NCBI GenBank assembly: GCA_017520545.1
Contig: JAFXFM010000007.1
Span: 1 to 64,000, forward strand
DNA length: 64,000 bases
Direction: 5' to 3'
From: Alistipes sp.
GTDB taxonomy: Bacteria; Bacteroidota; Bacteroidia; Bacteroidales; Rikenellaceae
The notes beneath the pieces are model-generated. The model was given only the letters and a program-made list of their open reading frames with translations. It did no database searches and had not been told where the DNA came from. A program made the translations under genes and the position numbers. This document shows, piece after piece, positions 51,084 to 59,034 of the stretch (position 1 is its first letter; the number at the start of each line of letters is the position of its first letter).

Positions 51084-52040
51084 ATGAAAAAGATTCTTAT
51101 CGTGGGCGCAGGTGGTCAAATCGGCTCGGAACTCGTGCCGTACCTGCGTAGTATTTACGGCGCCGATAATGTTGTCGCAACAGATGTGCGTGAGTGCAAA
51201 GGTCTGGCAGAGGATGGGCCTTTCGAGGTACTCGATGCGTTGAATCCTACAAATATGGCCTCGGCCGTAGCGCGCCACAATATCGACACCATATTCAACC
51301 TTGTGGCGTTACTCTCGGCAGTAGGTGAACGCAACCCTCAGATGGCGTGGAATATAAATATGAACGCGCTGTTCAACTCATTGGAGGTGGCACGTCAGCA
51401 CCATTGCGCCGTCTTTACACCTTCGTCTATCGGTGCATTTGGACCTACCTCACCAAAGGATATGACTCCACAGGATACCATTATGCAACCTACCACAATC
51501 TACGGCATCTGCAAGGTTACGGGCGAGTTGCTCTCGAACTACTACCACCAGAAATATGGTATCGACACTCGCTCGATACGCTTTCCGGGTATCATCTCGA
51601 ACAAGACACTGCCGGGTGGTGGCACTACCGACTACGCTGTGGAGATATACTATGAGGCTATCCGCAATGGTCGCTACACTTGTGCCGTACCGCACGATGT
51701 CTATATGGATATGATCTATATGCCTGATGCATTGCGTTCCATCGTGGAGTTGATGGAGGCTGACCCATCGAAGTTGAAGCACCGCAACTCGTTCAATGTT
51801 GCTTCGATGAGCTTTACACCCGACATTTTGGCTGCGGAGATTTGCAAGCGTATGCCTAACTTCGTGATGGACTACAATATCGACCCCGTGAAAGAGGCTA
51901 TTGCCAATAGTTGGCCAAATCAGTTGGACGACTCGTGCGCACGCGAGGAGTGGGGCTGGAAGCCGCAGTGGGATATCTCGTCAATGACCGACGATATGCT
52001 TGCAGCAATCGCCAAGAAGTTGGAGGCAGAGAAGTTGTAA
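51084..52040 (+). CDS. NAD-dependent epimerase/dehydratase family L-threonine dehydrogenase
   Basis: The 318-residue extended short-chain dehydrogenase has the Rossmann start KKILIVGAGGQIGSELVPYL (GxGGxIG), a first acidic strand end VVATDVRE, the catalytic TPSSIGAFGPTSP and YGICKVTGELL (Tyr-x-x-x-Lys). The RFPGIISNKTLPGGGTTDYA segment is characteristic of the SDR-type L-threonine 3-dehydrogenases, which oxidise threonine to 2-amino-3-ketobutyrate. Assignment to threonine rather than a sugar nucleotide rests on this segment. No kbl gene is adjacent. The region upstream has only a weak promoter match. Confidence 0.85.
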   Translation: MKKILIVGAGGQIGSELVPYLRSIYGADNVVATDVRECKGLAEDGPFEVLDALNPTNMASAVARHNIDTIFNLVALLSAVGERNPQMAWNINMNALFNSLEVARQHHCAVFTPSSIGAFGPTSPKDMTPQDTIMQPTTIYGICKVTGELLSNYYHQKYGIDTRSIRFPGIISNKTLPGGGTTDYAVEIYYEAIRNGRYTCAVPHDVYMDMIYMPDALRSIVELMEADPSKLKHRNSFNVASMSFTPDILAAEICKRMPNFVMDYNIDPVKEAIANSWPNQLDDSCAREEWGWKPQWDISSMTDDMLAAIAKKLEAEKL

Positions 52041-52064
52041 TCTACGACCTCCGTAAAAACAGAA

Positions 52065-52087
52065 AAGGCTCGGAAATTCCGAGCCTT
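52065..52087. terminator. Bidirectional terminator after the threonine dehydrogenase gene
   Basis: AAGGCTCGG at 52065-52073 pairs with CCGAGCCTT at 52079-52087 between convergent genes. Confidence 0.8.
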
Positions 52088-52109
52088 ATCTATTTATGCG
52101 CTTACGCTA

Positions 52110-52715
52110 TTAGAAGCAGTAAGTAGCCGAAAGACCAAGGTTGAGAAGACCGTTGGTGTAGAAGCCTGCGCTGCCACCAACCTTAACGGTTGTCTTAACA
52201 GTGTTTCCTGTTGGTACACCATTTGCATCGAGTTCAGGAGTCTCAACAGTCTCACGATAAGGCAAACCTAATACAGGGCCGAAACCTGGGGTTACATCAA
52301 CTGCAAGACGGATAGGCACCTTGTTGAACTTGATACCGAACTTAACCTGACCTGCAACGCCTACCCACATAACGTGCTTTGCACCACCGATAGTAGCACC
52401 AACACCGGCATCGAGGAACCACTTACCTGCCTGTGGAGTCCAATCCCAGTTGCAGCAGTTCCAGTTGTGGAGAACCGAGCAGTCTGCACCAAAACCGCCA
52501 ATCCAACCCAAACCGAGGCGAGCCTCAACATACTTGTCGCCAGCATAGAAGCACTCTGCATCTACCTGTGCGCCACTACCCAAACGAAGACCAACCGACC
52601 ACTTCTGCGAAGCAACAGTCTGCGCAGCCTGCTTAACCGACGACTTGAAATCGTTCTGAGCCGAAACAGTTGCTACACACATCAACGCAACAACTGCGAG
52701 TAAAATCTTTTTCAT
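52110..52715 (-). CDS. Exported beta-barrel-like protein of unknown function
   Basis: The protein has 201 residues and a signal peptide (KKILLAVVALMCVATVSAQ). The mature chain alternates Gly/aromatic-rich strands (WSVGLRLGSGAQVDAECFY, YVEARLGLGWIGGFG, FLDAGVGATIGG) and ends in an aromatic residue (LSATYCF), a small outer-membrane barrel pattern. An unusual external-loop-like segment holds CSVLHNWNCCNWDW. The function is unknown. It is a single gene with a promoter-like CAAAATTA (52784-52791). Confidence 0.75.
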   Translation of the reverse strand: MKKILLAVVALMCVATVSAQNDFKSSVKQAAQTVASQKWSVGLRLGSGAQVDAECFYAGDKYVEARLGLGWIGGFGADCSVLHNWNCCNWDWTPQAGKWFLDAGVGATIGGAKHVMWVGVAGQVKFGIKFNKVPIRLAVDVTPGFGPVLGLPYRETVETPELDANGVPTGNTVKTTVKVGGSAGFYTNGLLNLGLSATYCF

Positions 52716-52783
52716 ACGCTTAATTTTTGAATGTTAATAAATTAGATATAAAAACATAGTTTTTGTTATCACCTTTCCTATTG

Positions 52784-52791
52784 CAAAATTA
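52784..52791 (-). promoter_or_regulatory. Promoter -7 box of the barrel-like protein gene (TAATTTTG)
   Basis: CAAAATTA reads TAATTTTG leftward, 69 bases before ATG 52715. Confidence 0.5.
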
Positions 52792-52876
52792 ACTATTTTA
52801 TCGGTAAGTGCAAATAATTATGTCTATTTTTTCAACGAAAAAGGAAAATTCTAAAATGAATTTATTAGCTATATTT

Positions 52877-52952
52877 AGCAATCGTAATGCAGTTAAATAG
52901 CCCTGCAACCACCTTACATAAAAAAAGAGCGTTACCACAACGGACAACGCTC
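52877..52952 (-). repeat. Inverted copy of the rplT 3' end plus second terminator
   Basis: AGCAATCGTAATGCAGTTAA at 52877-52896, continuing ATAGCC, is an inverted near-copy of the last codons of rplT (53132-53158), with one indel and one change. It is followed by a terminator stem GAGCGTT/AACGCTC (52927-52952). The unit 52888-52965 is a direct repeat of 53043-53118. Confidence 0.8.
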
Positions 52953-52997
52953 CACTCTCTTGAATCGAATCAATAGGTTAATGGAGCGCAGCGACAA

Positions 52998-53032
52998 GCC
53001 GCCCTTTTCCAAAGGGAGGTTTGGAGGGAATG
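52998..53032. repeat. C/G-rich intergenic repeat, type 3, copy B
   Basis: CCGCCCTTTTCCAAAGGGAG and GTTTGGAGGG form the CCCTTT/AAAGGG hairpin of the type-3 family. Confidence 0.55.
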
Positions 53033-53041
53033 TAAATATGG

Positions 53042-53118
53042 AAGCAGTTAAATAGCCCCTGTAACCACATTGCATAAAAAAAGAGCGCTACCTCAACCGG
53101 CAACGCTCCACTCTTCCG
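53042..53118 (-). terminator. rplT terminator inside a repeated unit
   Basis: Leftward, AAGCAGTTAAATAGCC (end of rplT) is followed by a stem GAGCG/CGCTC with a run of T (53083-53108), then GGCTATTTAACTGCTT at 53042-53057, complementary to the rplT end. The transcript end can therefore fold back on the stop-codon region. Confidence 0.75.
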
Positions 53119-53133
53119 TAACAAGACAGAAGG

Positions 53134-53478
53134 CTATTTAACTGCTTTTACGATTGCTTCGAATGCTTTTGGCTCGTTCATTGCCAAGTCAGCCATAACC
53201 TTGCGGTTGAGGGCGATACCCTTAGCATTGACTTTACCGATAAATTCTGAATAGGTCATACCGTAAGCGCGAACTGCTGCGTTGATACGAGTAATCCACA
53301 ACGAACGGAATGTACGCTTCTTGAGTCGGCGGTGTGCATAAGCATACTGCAAACCCTTCTCGACAGTGTTTTTTGCTACTGTCCAAACATTTCCCCTTGA
53401 ACCAAAGTTACCTTTGGCAAGCTTCAAAACCTTTTTTCTTCTTGCGCGTGATGCGACAGCATTTACTGAACGTGGCAT
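53134..53478 (-). CDS. rplT: 50S ribosomal protein L20
   Basis: L20 binds 23S rRNA early in large-subunit assembly. It has 114 residues, starting [23 protein letters not shown], with the basic N-terminal helix, then [13 protein letters not shown]-like sequence ([20 protein letters not shown]) and the conserved RKVMADLA near the end. It follows rpmI in the standard order, but infC is not upstream. Its last eight codons are inverted and repeated downstream. Confidence 0.98.
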   Translation of the reverse strand: MPRSVNAVASRARRKKVLKLAKGNFGSRGNVWTVAKNTVEKGLQYAYAHRRLKKRTFRSLWITRINAAVRAYGMTYSEFIGKVNAKGIALNRKVMADLAMNEPKAFEAIVKAVK

Positions 53479-53587
53479 AGTTAAAAGTTTTTGATGAGAT
53501 TAACAGCGGCACGATTCTCTCGTACTCTTTAGGGCTGTTTCACCTCGGTTAATAAAAATTGTTAATTGTCGAAATTGTGATTAAAAA

Positions 53588-53782
53588 TTATTTAACCAAC
53601 AACTTCAAAAGCTTTGGCTCGTCCACGCTCGAAACAACTCCGGTGTGGCAGAGGTTACGCTTCTGTTTTGTAGTCTTTTTGGTCAGGATGTGACTGTGAT
53701 AAGCGTGCTTACGCTTGATCTTACCTGTGCCGGTGAAAGAAAAACGCTTCTTTGCAGCGGCATTTGTTTTCATCTTTGGCAT
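53588..53782 (-). CDS. rpmI: 50S ribosomal protein L35
   Basis: The protein has 64 residues: [14 protein letters not shown], then [20 protein letters not shown] and KRNLCHTG, which are diagnostic for L35. In most bacteria infC precedes rpmI and rplT. Here rpmI has its own consensus promoter 36 bases upstream, and infC is not in the window. Confidence 0.97.
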   Translation of the reverse strand: MPKMKTNAAAKKRFSFTGTGKIKRKHAYHSHILTKKTTKQKRNLCHTGVVSSVDEPKLLKLLVK

Positions 53783-53817
53783 AATCGTAAAAAATTAAAT
53801 TAGTTAAACATAGCCCG

Positions 53818-53825
53818 CAAAGGTA
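53818..53825 (-). promoter_or_regulatory. rpmI-rplT promoter -7 box (TACCTTTG)
   Basis: CAAAGGTA reads TACCTTTG leftward, 36 bases before ATG 53782. Confidence 0.75.
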
Positions 53826-53927
53826 AGAATTTTTTTTGAAAAAAAAGAGTTTGCAAAGTTTTTTCCGAAAATGAGGGTGTAATTTTATCGCATCTCGCTC
53901 ACCTTCAAAAAAATTCTCAAATCTGAC

Positions 53928-53982
53928 CCACCCCCAAACCCCCGCCTCGGGCAGGGGCTTAGTCCGCCAAAGGCGGATAAGA
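53928..53982. repeat. C/G-rich intergenic repeat, type 3, copy C
   Basis: CCCACCCCCAAACCCCCGCC, then GGGCAGGGGCTTAG and a CCGCC/GGCGG hairpin. It resembles copies A and B. Confidence 0.55.
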
Positions 53983-54013
53983 TTCAAACCGCAAAATCTA
54001 TTTAGTTAAAAGT

Positions 54014-56965
54014 TCATTTTTTCGACTGTTTCACCAATTTAACGCCCGCAGATAATCGCTTTTTCCAACTCTTTTTGTAGGCTTTTATCGAGGAGTCTGG
54101 CACATATACAAAGCACTTTGAATAGCACTCGCTAAACACATCTGCACCCAACTGTGGAGGTGTTGTAGCCTCAATCGTAACACTCGACAAATTTACATTG
54201 TGCAAGAAGGCGCAATCGCCAATCGAAGTTACACTGCTCGGAAGCGTCAAATCCGCCAAGTTAGCAGAGGCAAAAGCTCGCTCGCCGATTGTTGTTACAC
54301 CATTAGGTATAGTAACAGCCATAACACTAGTATAATCTTGGAATGTTCGCGCGCCAATCTTTGTAATGCCATCGCCGAGGATAATCTTCTTAAACTTCGT
54401 ATCGGCAAGCCACCTACTCTTTGGAGCTGTATCATCGGCACAATCGGCTTCGACAATCTTGCTATTGATTGTCAATGTGCCATAGGCTCCGACGAAGGCA
54501 TTTTTACCAATCGAAGTAACGCTCTTCGGAATGGTTAAATCTTTCACAGAGCAGCGCCAAAATGCAGAGTCGCCAATCTCGACCAAGCCCTCGGGGAGGG
54601 TGAGATTGTGGAGATACCTATATTTTGCAAAGGTATACGCTCCAATCTTCTTCACATTACCGCCAATGACTATAGTGCTAAATGACGAAGAATTAAGCCA
54701 ACTCTCTTTATTATCCGACGGAATAGTTTTCTCCTCACAATCAGTTTCGAGAATCTTGCTATCAATCACGAGTTTGCCTCCGCAACAATAGAAGGCCTTA
54801 CTACCTATCGATGTTACACTCTTAGGGATGGTAATCTCTCTTATATTGTCGCAAGCAGAAAAAGCTTGCTCGCCGATACTCTCCACCCCATCCGGAACAA
54901 CTACTGTTTTGAGTTTGTCGCAGTCGGCAAAGGCAAAGCCCTCGATCCGAGTAACGCCTGCCGGTATCTCAATACTCTCCAAATTTCTACATTTATAGAA
55001 CGCGGCGTACCCAATCGAGGTGAGGTTCCTCGGAAGTGTTACACTCTTCAAACTACTACAATCGGCAAAGGCGAACGATGCAATCCCCGACACCTTGTCT
55101 GGAATAACCACATCGGTAAGTTTATCGCAATAGCGGAAGGCATAACTGCCAATCGAGGTTACATTCTCTCCAATAATTATGACACGCTTCAAGTTTCTAC
55201 AATTAAAAAATGCCGAACCGCCTATCGAGGTTACACTCTTCGGGATAACGACCTCGGTAAGTCTGGTGCAGCCACTAAATGCGGCATAACCAATCGAAGT
55301 AATGAGTCCAAAATCTTTGAAGTCGGTTACGCTACTACACCCCTCGAATGCACTACTTTCGATAGTGGTAAGATTGTACGAGTAGTCTATGTCGCGCAAT
55401 TTTTTGCACCCTTTGAATGCCGAAGAGCCAATCGATGTAACCTCCCAAGCAGAAACATCTTTCAGAGCACTACAACCCTCAAAAGTTGATGATTCAATTC
55501 GCGTTACCCTTTTAGGCAACCGTATACTTGTCAGAGAGGTACAATTCATAAACGCCGAATATCCTATTACCGAGACGCTCTCTGGGATTGTTATATTGGA
55601 CAATGAAGAGCAGTTGTAGAAGGCGCAACCACGAATTGCCGTAAGGCCTTCTGGCAGAGTTATATGCGATAGCATTTTGCAACCACCGAAGGTATTATAC
55701 CCAACCTCTCTAACCGAATTACCGAGCTCCACCGTTGTCAAATTGGCGCAATTCGCAAATACATTACCTTCGATGGTGGCAACACCATCTGGAATTGCAA
55801 TACGACGCAACGATTTACAATCTGAAAAGGCATAGTATTGAATTAGCGCAAGTTCCCTGTCGAATTTGATGATACCTCGACTTCCTCGATAGGTGTGCGA
55901 AATCACCTTTGCTGCACCAAACGAATTGCTCTTAATAGTTATCTTGTTGCCATCTGTGGTCGAGTACCAAATCTCATCTTTGGGTTGCTCCTTGAATTGG
56001 CCATTATCGCCCACTATTGCCGACTTAATAGCATCAATAGCCTGTGTCTGATTCGTAGAAAAGCCTTTATGCCACTCTAAAACATCACCATTGCCATCGA
56101 GCAGAATATAGTATGGAGCAGATCTACCGAAGCACCAATCGTAACTACTCTTCAAATAGATGTGTGTAGCATTCGGCAATGTATGTCTTTTGGGTTTATC
56201 GCCAAGATTTATGACTATAACATTCCAATCTATATCTTCTACATACTTCAAAAGATTTGTCGATGGACCACAACCTTGAATATGCGTTACTACCAGCGTT
56301 TTATCGCCACGCTTAAATAGTGAGGCATCGACTTTATTGCCATTTTCATCGGTAAATTCTGCCATCGGAAATGGTTTGCCAACAGCATTCTCTCGCATAG
56401 ACTTTATCTCCGCCTCTTTACGCTCACGCGCCTTTATATTAGCCTCTGTCTGTTCGTACTTTTCGCGCGCTACATTTTTCGGGGCAGAAGTGGTTGAGAC
56501 ATAGTCATAGATGTCGTATCGACGATAATAGCGTTCTTTATTATTCGGAATAGCCTCGCCATAAGCCAATATCACCAAACGATAATCTGCCGACACATTC
56601 AGGATTATCTCTTTATCCGCAGTCATTGTGCCTTCGAGCACTTCATAGAGCCATCCGTCATATATGGAGTATTCGTACCAGCCATCTTTATCACGATTTC
56701 CGCCTGGAAATTGCAACTCCCGCTTCGCACAATCCAGCCAGACAACTTTGCGGTCAGCCGAGTGGCTCAACACTATTGGGGAGGAGAATTTCGCACTCGA
56801 CAGTTTGTTTGTCATCTCACAAAAACCTTGACCTCCTGCTAGCTCATACTTTGTTCCTACATATTTGTAGCGATAGTGTTTCTCCTTCGACGCAGATTGC
56901 GCCGATAACGACATTGGCAGCAAAACCGCCAATATAGCAACTATAAAAAGAGCAGTTCGTCTCAT
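54014..56965 (-). CDS. Exported protein: thioredoxin-like domain fused to BspA-type leucine-rich repeats
   Basis: The protein has 983 residues and a signal peptide (AILAVLLPMSLSAQ). Residues about 195-330 look like a TlpA/thioredoxin domain (VGKPFPMAEFTDENGNKVDA, then TLVVTHIQGCGPSTNLLKYV), but the active site keeps only one Cys (GCGPS), so disulfide chemistry is doubtful. From about residue 375 to 975 there are some 20 to 25 BspA/TpLRR units of about 23 residues of the pattern LxxIxIPxxVTxIGxxAFxxC (for example LTSIRLPKRVTRIESSTFEG). Such repeats serve surface binding in Bacteroidetes. The fusion is unusual. It is a single gene with a promoter-like box at 57021-57028. Confidence 0.85.
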   Translation of the reverse strand: MRRTALFIVAILAVLLPMSLSAQSASKEKHYRYKYVGTKYELAGGQGFCEMTNKLSSAKFSSPIVLSHSADRKVVWLDCAKRELQFPGGNRDKDGWYEYSIYDGWLYEVLEGTMTADKEIILNVSADYRLVILAYGEAIPNNKERYYRRYDIYDYVSTTSAPKNVAREKYEQTEANIKARERKEAEIKSMRENAVGKPFPMAEFTDENGNKVDASLFKRGDKTLVVTHIQGCGPSTNLLKYVEDIDWNVIVINLGDKPKRHTLPNATHIYLKSSYDWCFGRSAPYYILLDGNGDVLEWHKGFSTNQTQAIDAIKSAIVGDNGQFKEQPKDEIWYSTTDGNKITIKSNSFGAAKVISHTYRGSRGIIKFDRELALIQYYAFSDCKSLRRIAIPDGVATIEGNVFANCANLTTVELGNSVREVGYNTFGGCKMLSHITLPEGLTAIRGCAFYNCSSLSNITIPESVSVIGYSAFMNCTSLTSIRLPKRVTRIESSTFEGCSALKDVSAWEVTSIGSSAFKGCKKLRDIDYSYNLTTIESSAFEGCSSVTDFKDFGLITSIGYAAFSGCTRLTEVVIPKSVTSIGGSAFFNCRNLKRVIIIGENVTSIGSYAFRYCDKLTDVVIPDKVSGIASFAFADCSSLKSVTLPRNLTSIGYAAFYKCRNLESIEIPAGVTRIEGFAFADCDKLKTVVVPDGVESIGEQAFSACDNIREITIPKSVTSIGSKAFYCCGGKLVIDSKILETDCEEKTIPSDNKESWLNSSSFSTIVIGGNVKKIGAYTFAKYRYLHNLTLPEGLVEIGDSAFWRCSVKDLTIPKSVTSIGKNAFVGAYGTLTINSKIVEADCADDTAPKSRWLADTKFKKIILGDGITKIGARTFQDYTSVMAVTIPNGVTTIGERAFASANLADLTLPSSVTSIGDCAFLHNVNLSSVTIEATTPPQLGADVFSECYSKCFVYVPDSSIKAYKKSWKKRLSAGVKLVKQSKK

Positions 56966-57020
56966 AGCAAAATAGGTTATAAATTTAGGCTTATATATCC
57001 GCTACCCAAAGAAGGTTTTA

Positions 57021-57028
57021 CAAATTTA
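57021..57028 (-). promoter_or_regulatory. Promoter -7 box of the LRR protein gene (TAAATTTG)
   Basis: CAAATTTA reads TAAATTTG leftward, 56 bases before ATG 56965. Confidence 0.5.
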
Positions 57029-57080
57029 TGAATTATTTTTCATTTTGGCTAATTTCTTTTAACTTTTAACTTTTTTGTAT

Positions 57081-57088
57081 TATCTTTG
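57081..57088 (+). promoter_or_regulatory. apt promoter -7 box (TATCTTTG)
   Basis: TATCTTTG lies 23 bases before ATG 57112. Confidence 0.75.
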
Positions 57089-57111
57089 TAGGTAATTAGG
57101 ACCATAACGTT

Positions 57112-57672
57112 ATGATTGAAACACTTAAATTTTACAAGAATTTCCCGAAGGAGGGCATCAACTTTATCGATATTATTCCCTTCTTGCAGTCGAAAAAGGC
57201 TTTCCGCGAGGTTGTTGAAGCATTGAAGAAGGCTACGACAGCACCGAATGTCGCTGCTCCCGAGGCACGTGCATTCCTCTTTACCGCACCTTTGCTCTCG
57301 GAAGAGGGTATAGTCGAGAACATTATTCCGATGCGTAAGAGCGGCAAGTTACCATTCAACGATGGCGATTTGATTGAGGTCTGCATCGAGAAGGAGTATG
57401 GTTTCGATAAGTTGTACTATCGTTTGAGCGATATCGCTGCGGGAGTTCCCGAGGGCGACACCTTCTATATCACAATTCTCGACGACGTACTCGCAACGGG
57501 TGGTACGGCTCTCGGCATTGCCGAGTCGCTCGAAAAACTCACAATCTACCGCGACAACAAACCATACAACGTTAAAATCAAGGAGTTTGTATTCCTCGTG
57601 GAGATCGAGGAGATTAACGGCAAGGCTCGCTTGGAGAAGATTGCGCCGGTAACCTCACTGATGTCGATATAG
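57112..57672 (+). CDS. apt: Adenine phosphoribosyltransferase-like protein
   Basis: The 186-residue type I phosphoribosyltransferase converts adenine and PRPP to AMP in salvage. FPKEGINFIDIIPFLQ is the Apt N-terminal motif (usually FPkpGI.FrDi). The PRPP loop is ITILDDVLATGGTALG, with LIEVCIEKEYG before it. A few central residues that usually contact adenine differ (APEARAFLFTAPLL in place of G.eaRGF.fg), so a related purine base is possible. Two bases separate it from the next gene. Confidence 0.85.
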   Translation: MIETLKFYKNFPKEGINFIDIIPFLQSKKAFREVVEALKKATTAPNVAAPEARAFLFTAPLLSEEGIVENIIPMRKSGKLPFNDGDLIEVCIEKEYGFDKLYYRLSDIAAGVPEGDTFYITILDDVLATGGTALGIAESLEKLTIYRDNKPYNVKIKEFVFLVEIEEINGKARLEKIAPVTSLMSI

Positions 57673-57674
57673 TA

Positions 57675-58412
57675 ATGAAAAAACTACTTTTGATTATGGG
57701 ACTTTTATCACTTTTTGGATGTGGCAAGAAAGCCCCGACCTATCCGCAAGATAGGGTTGTGGCAAAAGATGGTTCGGAGATTGTCTTCACATTCTTCGCA
57801 CACGCCTCGTTTGCGATTGAGCATAACGGCAAGCATATCTACATCGACCCCGTAGGTGATTTTGCGTGGGAGCGACTGCCAAAGGCTGATGCGATTCTTA
57901 TTACCCACTCTCACTACGACCACTTCGAGATGGCGACCGTCGAGAAGATTGCGGGCGAGAATTGCGCAATTTTGTGCGACAAAACCTCTGCCGAAGCGTT
58001 CGAGCACGACTGTACAACGATGCTTCCGAGTAGCATAGCAGAGCCTTTCGAGGGTCTGTCGGTAAAGGCTGTCCCTGCCTACAATATCAGTGATGGACAC
58101 ACCGATTTTCACCCACAAGCGCGGGAGGATTGCGGCTATATTCTCACCCTTGGTGGCACAACAATCTATGTCGCAGGCGATACGGAGGACAACGACGATG
58201 TGTTGGCATTGAGGGCTATTGATGTTGCCTTCTTGCCTGTCAATCAGCCTTATACAATGACTATTGAGCAGGCTACACGAGTAGTTAAGGCTATTAAGCC
58301 TACCCTATTCTACCCTTACCACTACGGTCAGGTCGAGGAGAAGACCGATATCGAGGCGTTGGTAAAATCGCTCGACGGCATATGCGAAGTGCGAGTATTC
58401 CCAATGGAGTAA
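57675..58412 (+). CDS. Metallo-beta-lactamase-fold hydrolase lipoprotein
   Basis: The protein has 245 residues and a lipoprotein signal (LLIMGLLSLFGCGKKAP). The MBL fold is of the UlaG-like class: FFAHASFAIEHNGKHIYIDP, metal motif ITHSHYDHFEM, YVAGDTEDNDD and a late His in FYPYHYGQ. It is an envelope-anchored member of a mostly cytoplasmic family; the substrate is unknown. It is coupled to apt (two-base gap) and ends at a strong terminator. Confidence 0.9.
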   Translation: MKKLLLIMGLLSLFGCGKKAPTYPQDRVVAKDGSEIVFTFFAHASFAIEHNGKHIYIDPVGDFAWERLPKADAILITHSHYDHFEMATVEKIAGENCAILCDKTSAEAFEHDCTTMLPSSIAEPFEGLSVKAVPAYNISDGHTDFHPQAREDCGYILTLGGTTIYVAGDTEDNDDVLALRAIDVAFLPVNQPYTMTIEQATRVVKAIKPTLFYPYHYGQVEEKTDIEALVKSLDGICEVRVFPME

Positions 58413-58429
58413 AGTTCTCCCGATAGAGC

Positions 58430-58465
58430 AAAGAGGCGTGTCTAAATCGTTAGACACGCCTCTTT
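58430..58465. terminator. Bidirectional terminator between the hydrolase gene and the micro-ORF unit
   Basis: AAAGAGGCGTGTCTAA at 58430-58445 and TTAGACACGCCTCTTT at 58450-58465 are perfect complements with A/T runs. Confidence 0.95.
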
Positions 58466-58469
58466 TACA

Positions 58470-58631
58470 TTACTCCCTCTTCCAACAATGGTCGTATAGA
58501 GGGCAGTGGGGCTGACAGCCGAAGTCATCGTATCCGAACATACACGACAAGTCCGCATTGGAGGAGTTGCTGGCAGCAACCCCCATCACAACCCCCACAA
58601 GCACGCAGATAAGAAGTATAAATAACCACAT
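58470..58631 (-). CDS. Micro-ORF 3: 53-residue membrane protein with Cys-rich tail
   Basis: Start ATG 58631 is one base after the stop of micro-ORF 2 (TAGTATG). It has one membrane segment (MWLFILLICVLVGVVMGVAA), then a polar tail with five Cys and two His: C30, C39, C43, C49 with H42 and H48 (FGCQPHCPLYDHC), enough to bind a metal or form disulfides. An extended frame upstream would swallow micro-ORF 2, which argues for the internal start. Not a family I recognise. Confidence 0.65.
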   Translation of the reverse strand: MWLFILLICVLVGVVMGVAASNSSNADLSCMFGYDDFGCQPHCPLYDHCWKRE

Positions 58632-58632
58632 A

Positions 58633-58719
58633 CTATCTGCTCCAACTATCGCTGCCACCTGCAACTGTTCCCAACACATTGGCAAGCATACCTATAAATA
58701 CCACTATTGCAAACAACAT
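58633..58719 (-). CDS. Micro-ORF 2: 28-residue membrane peptide
   Basis: It is 28 codons, MLFAIVVFIGMLANVLGTVA then a short Gly/Ser tail. It consists almost only of one membrane segment. It starts seven bases after the stop of micro-ORF 1 (spacer ACGAGAT contains GAG) and its stop is one base before micro-ORF 3. Its reality rests on this tight packing, the terminator and promoter at the ends of the unit, and hydrophobicity. Confidence 0.5.
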   Translation of the reverse strand: MLFAIVVFIGMLANVLGTVAGGSDSWSR

Positions 58720-58726
58720 ATCTCGT

Positions 58727-58834
58727 CTATCTTCTGGACTCCACCAAATAAATTGCTGCGCACGAAACGAGTATCAACGACACCGCTACCACCTTTGCCA
58801 ATACAGCACCCACAGAAACTATCAACTCTACCAT
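58727..58834 (-). CDS. Micro-ORF 1: 35-residue membrane peptide
   Basis: It is 35 codons, MVELIVSVGAVLAKVVAVSL then ILVSCAAIYLVESRR. It has one long hydrophobic segment ending in positive residues, with a Cys that might act as a lipobox (LVSC) in a minimal lipoprotein. It is the first ORF after a consensus promoter with a 30-base distance, so it is the best-supported start of the unit. Confidence 0.55.
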   Translation of the reverse strand: MVELIVSVGAVLAKVVAVSLILVSCAAIYLVESRR

Positions 58835-58863
58835 AACTCTACTGTTTTTATTGTTTGATAGTG

Positions 58864-58871
58864 CAAAGGTA
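58864..58871 (-). promoter_or_regulatory. Promoter -7 box of the micro-ORF unit (TACCTTTG)
   Basis: CAAAGGTA reads TACCTTTG leftward, 30 bases before ATG 58834. Confidence 0.7.
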
Positions 58872-58934
58872 TGGGCACGTTTTGACAATTCTTGTCAAAG
58901 TGTATTTTTTGTTTGTTTTTTAGTGTAGTTTTAT

Positions 58935-58942
58935 TAACTTTG
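58935..58942 (+). promoter_or_regulatory. Promoter -7 box of the BACON-like lipoprotein pair (TAACTTTG)
   Basis: TAACTTTG lies 93 bases before ATG 59035, leaving a leader of about 87 bases. Confidence 0.6.
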
Positions 58943-59034
58943 TGCGTACTTTCTACGCAGTTGTATCGAGCAAGAGAATTGTGTGCCCGACAAACGACGA
59001 AATGGGAAATTTCACTCTTAAATAAATATATTGT

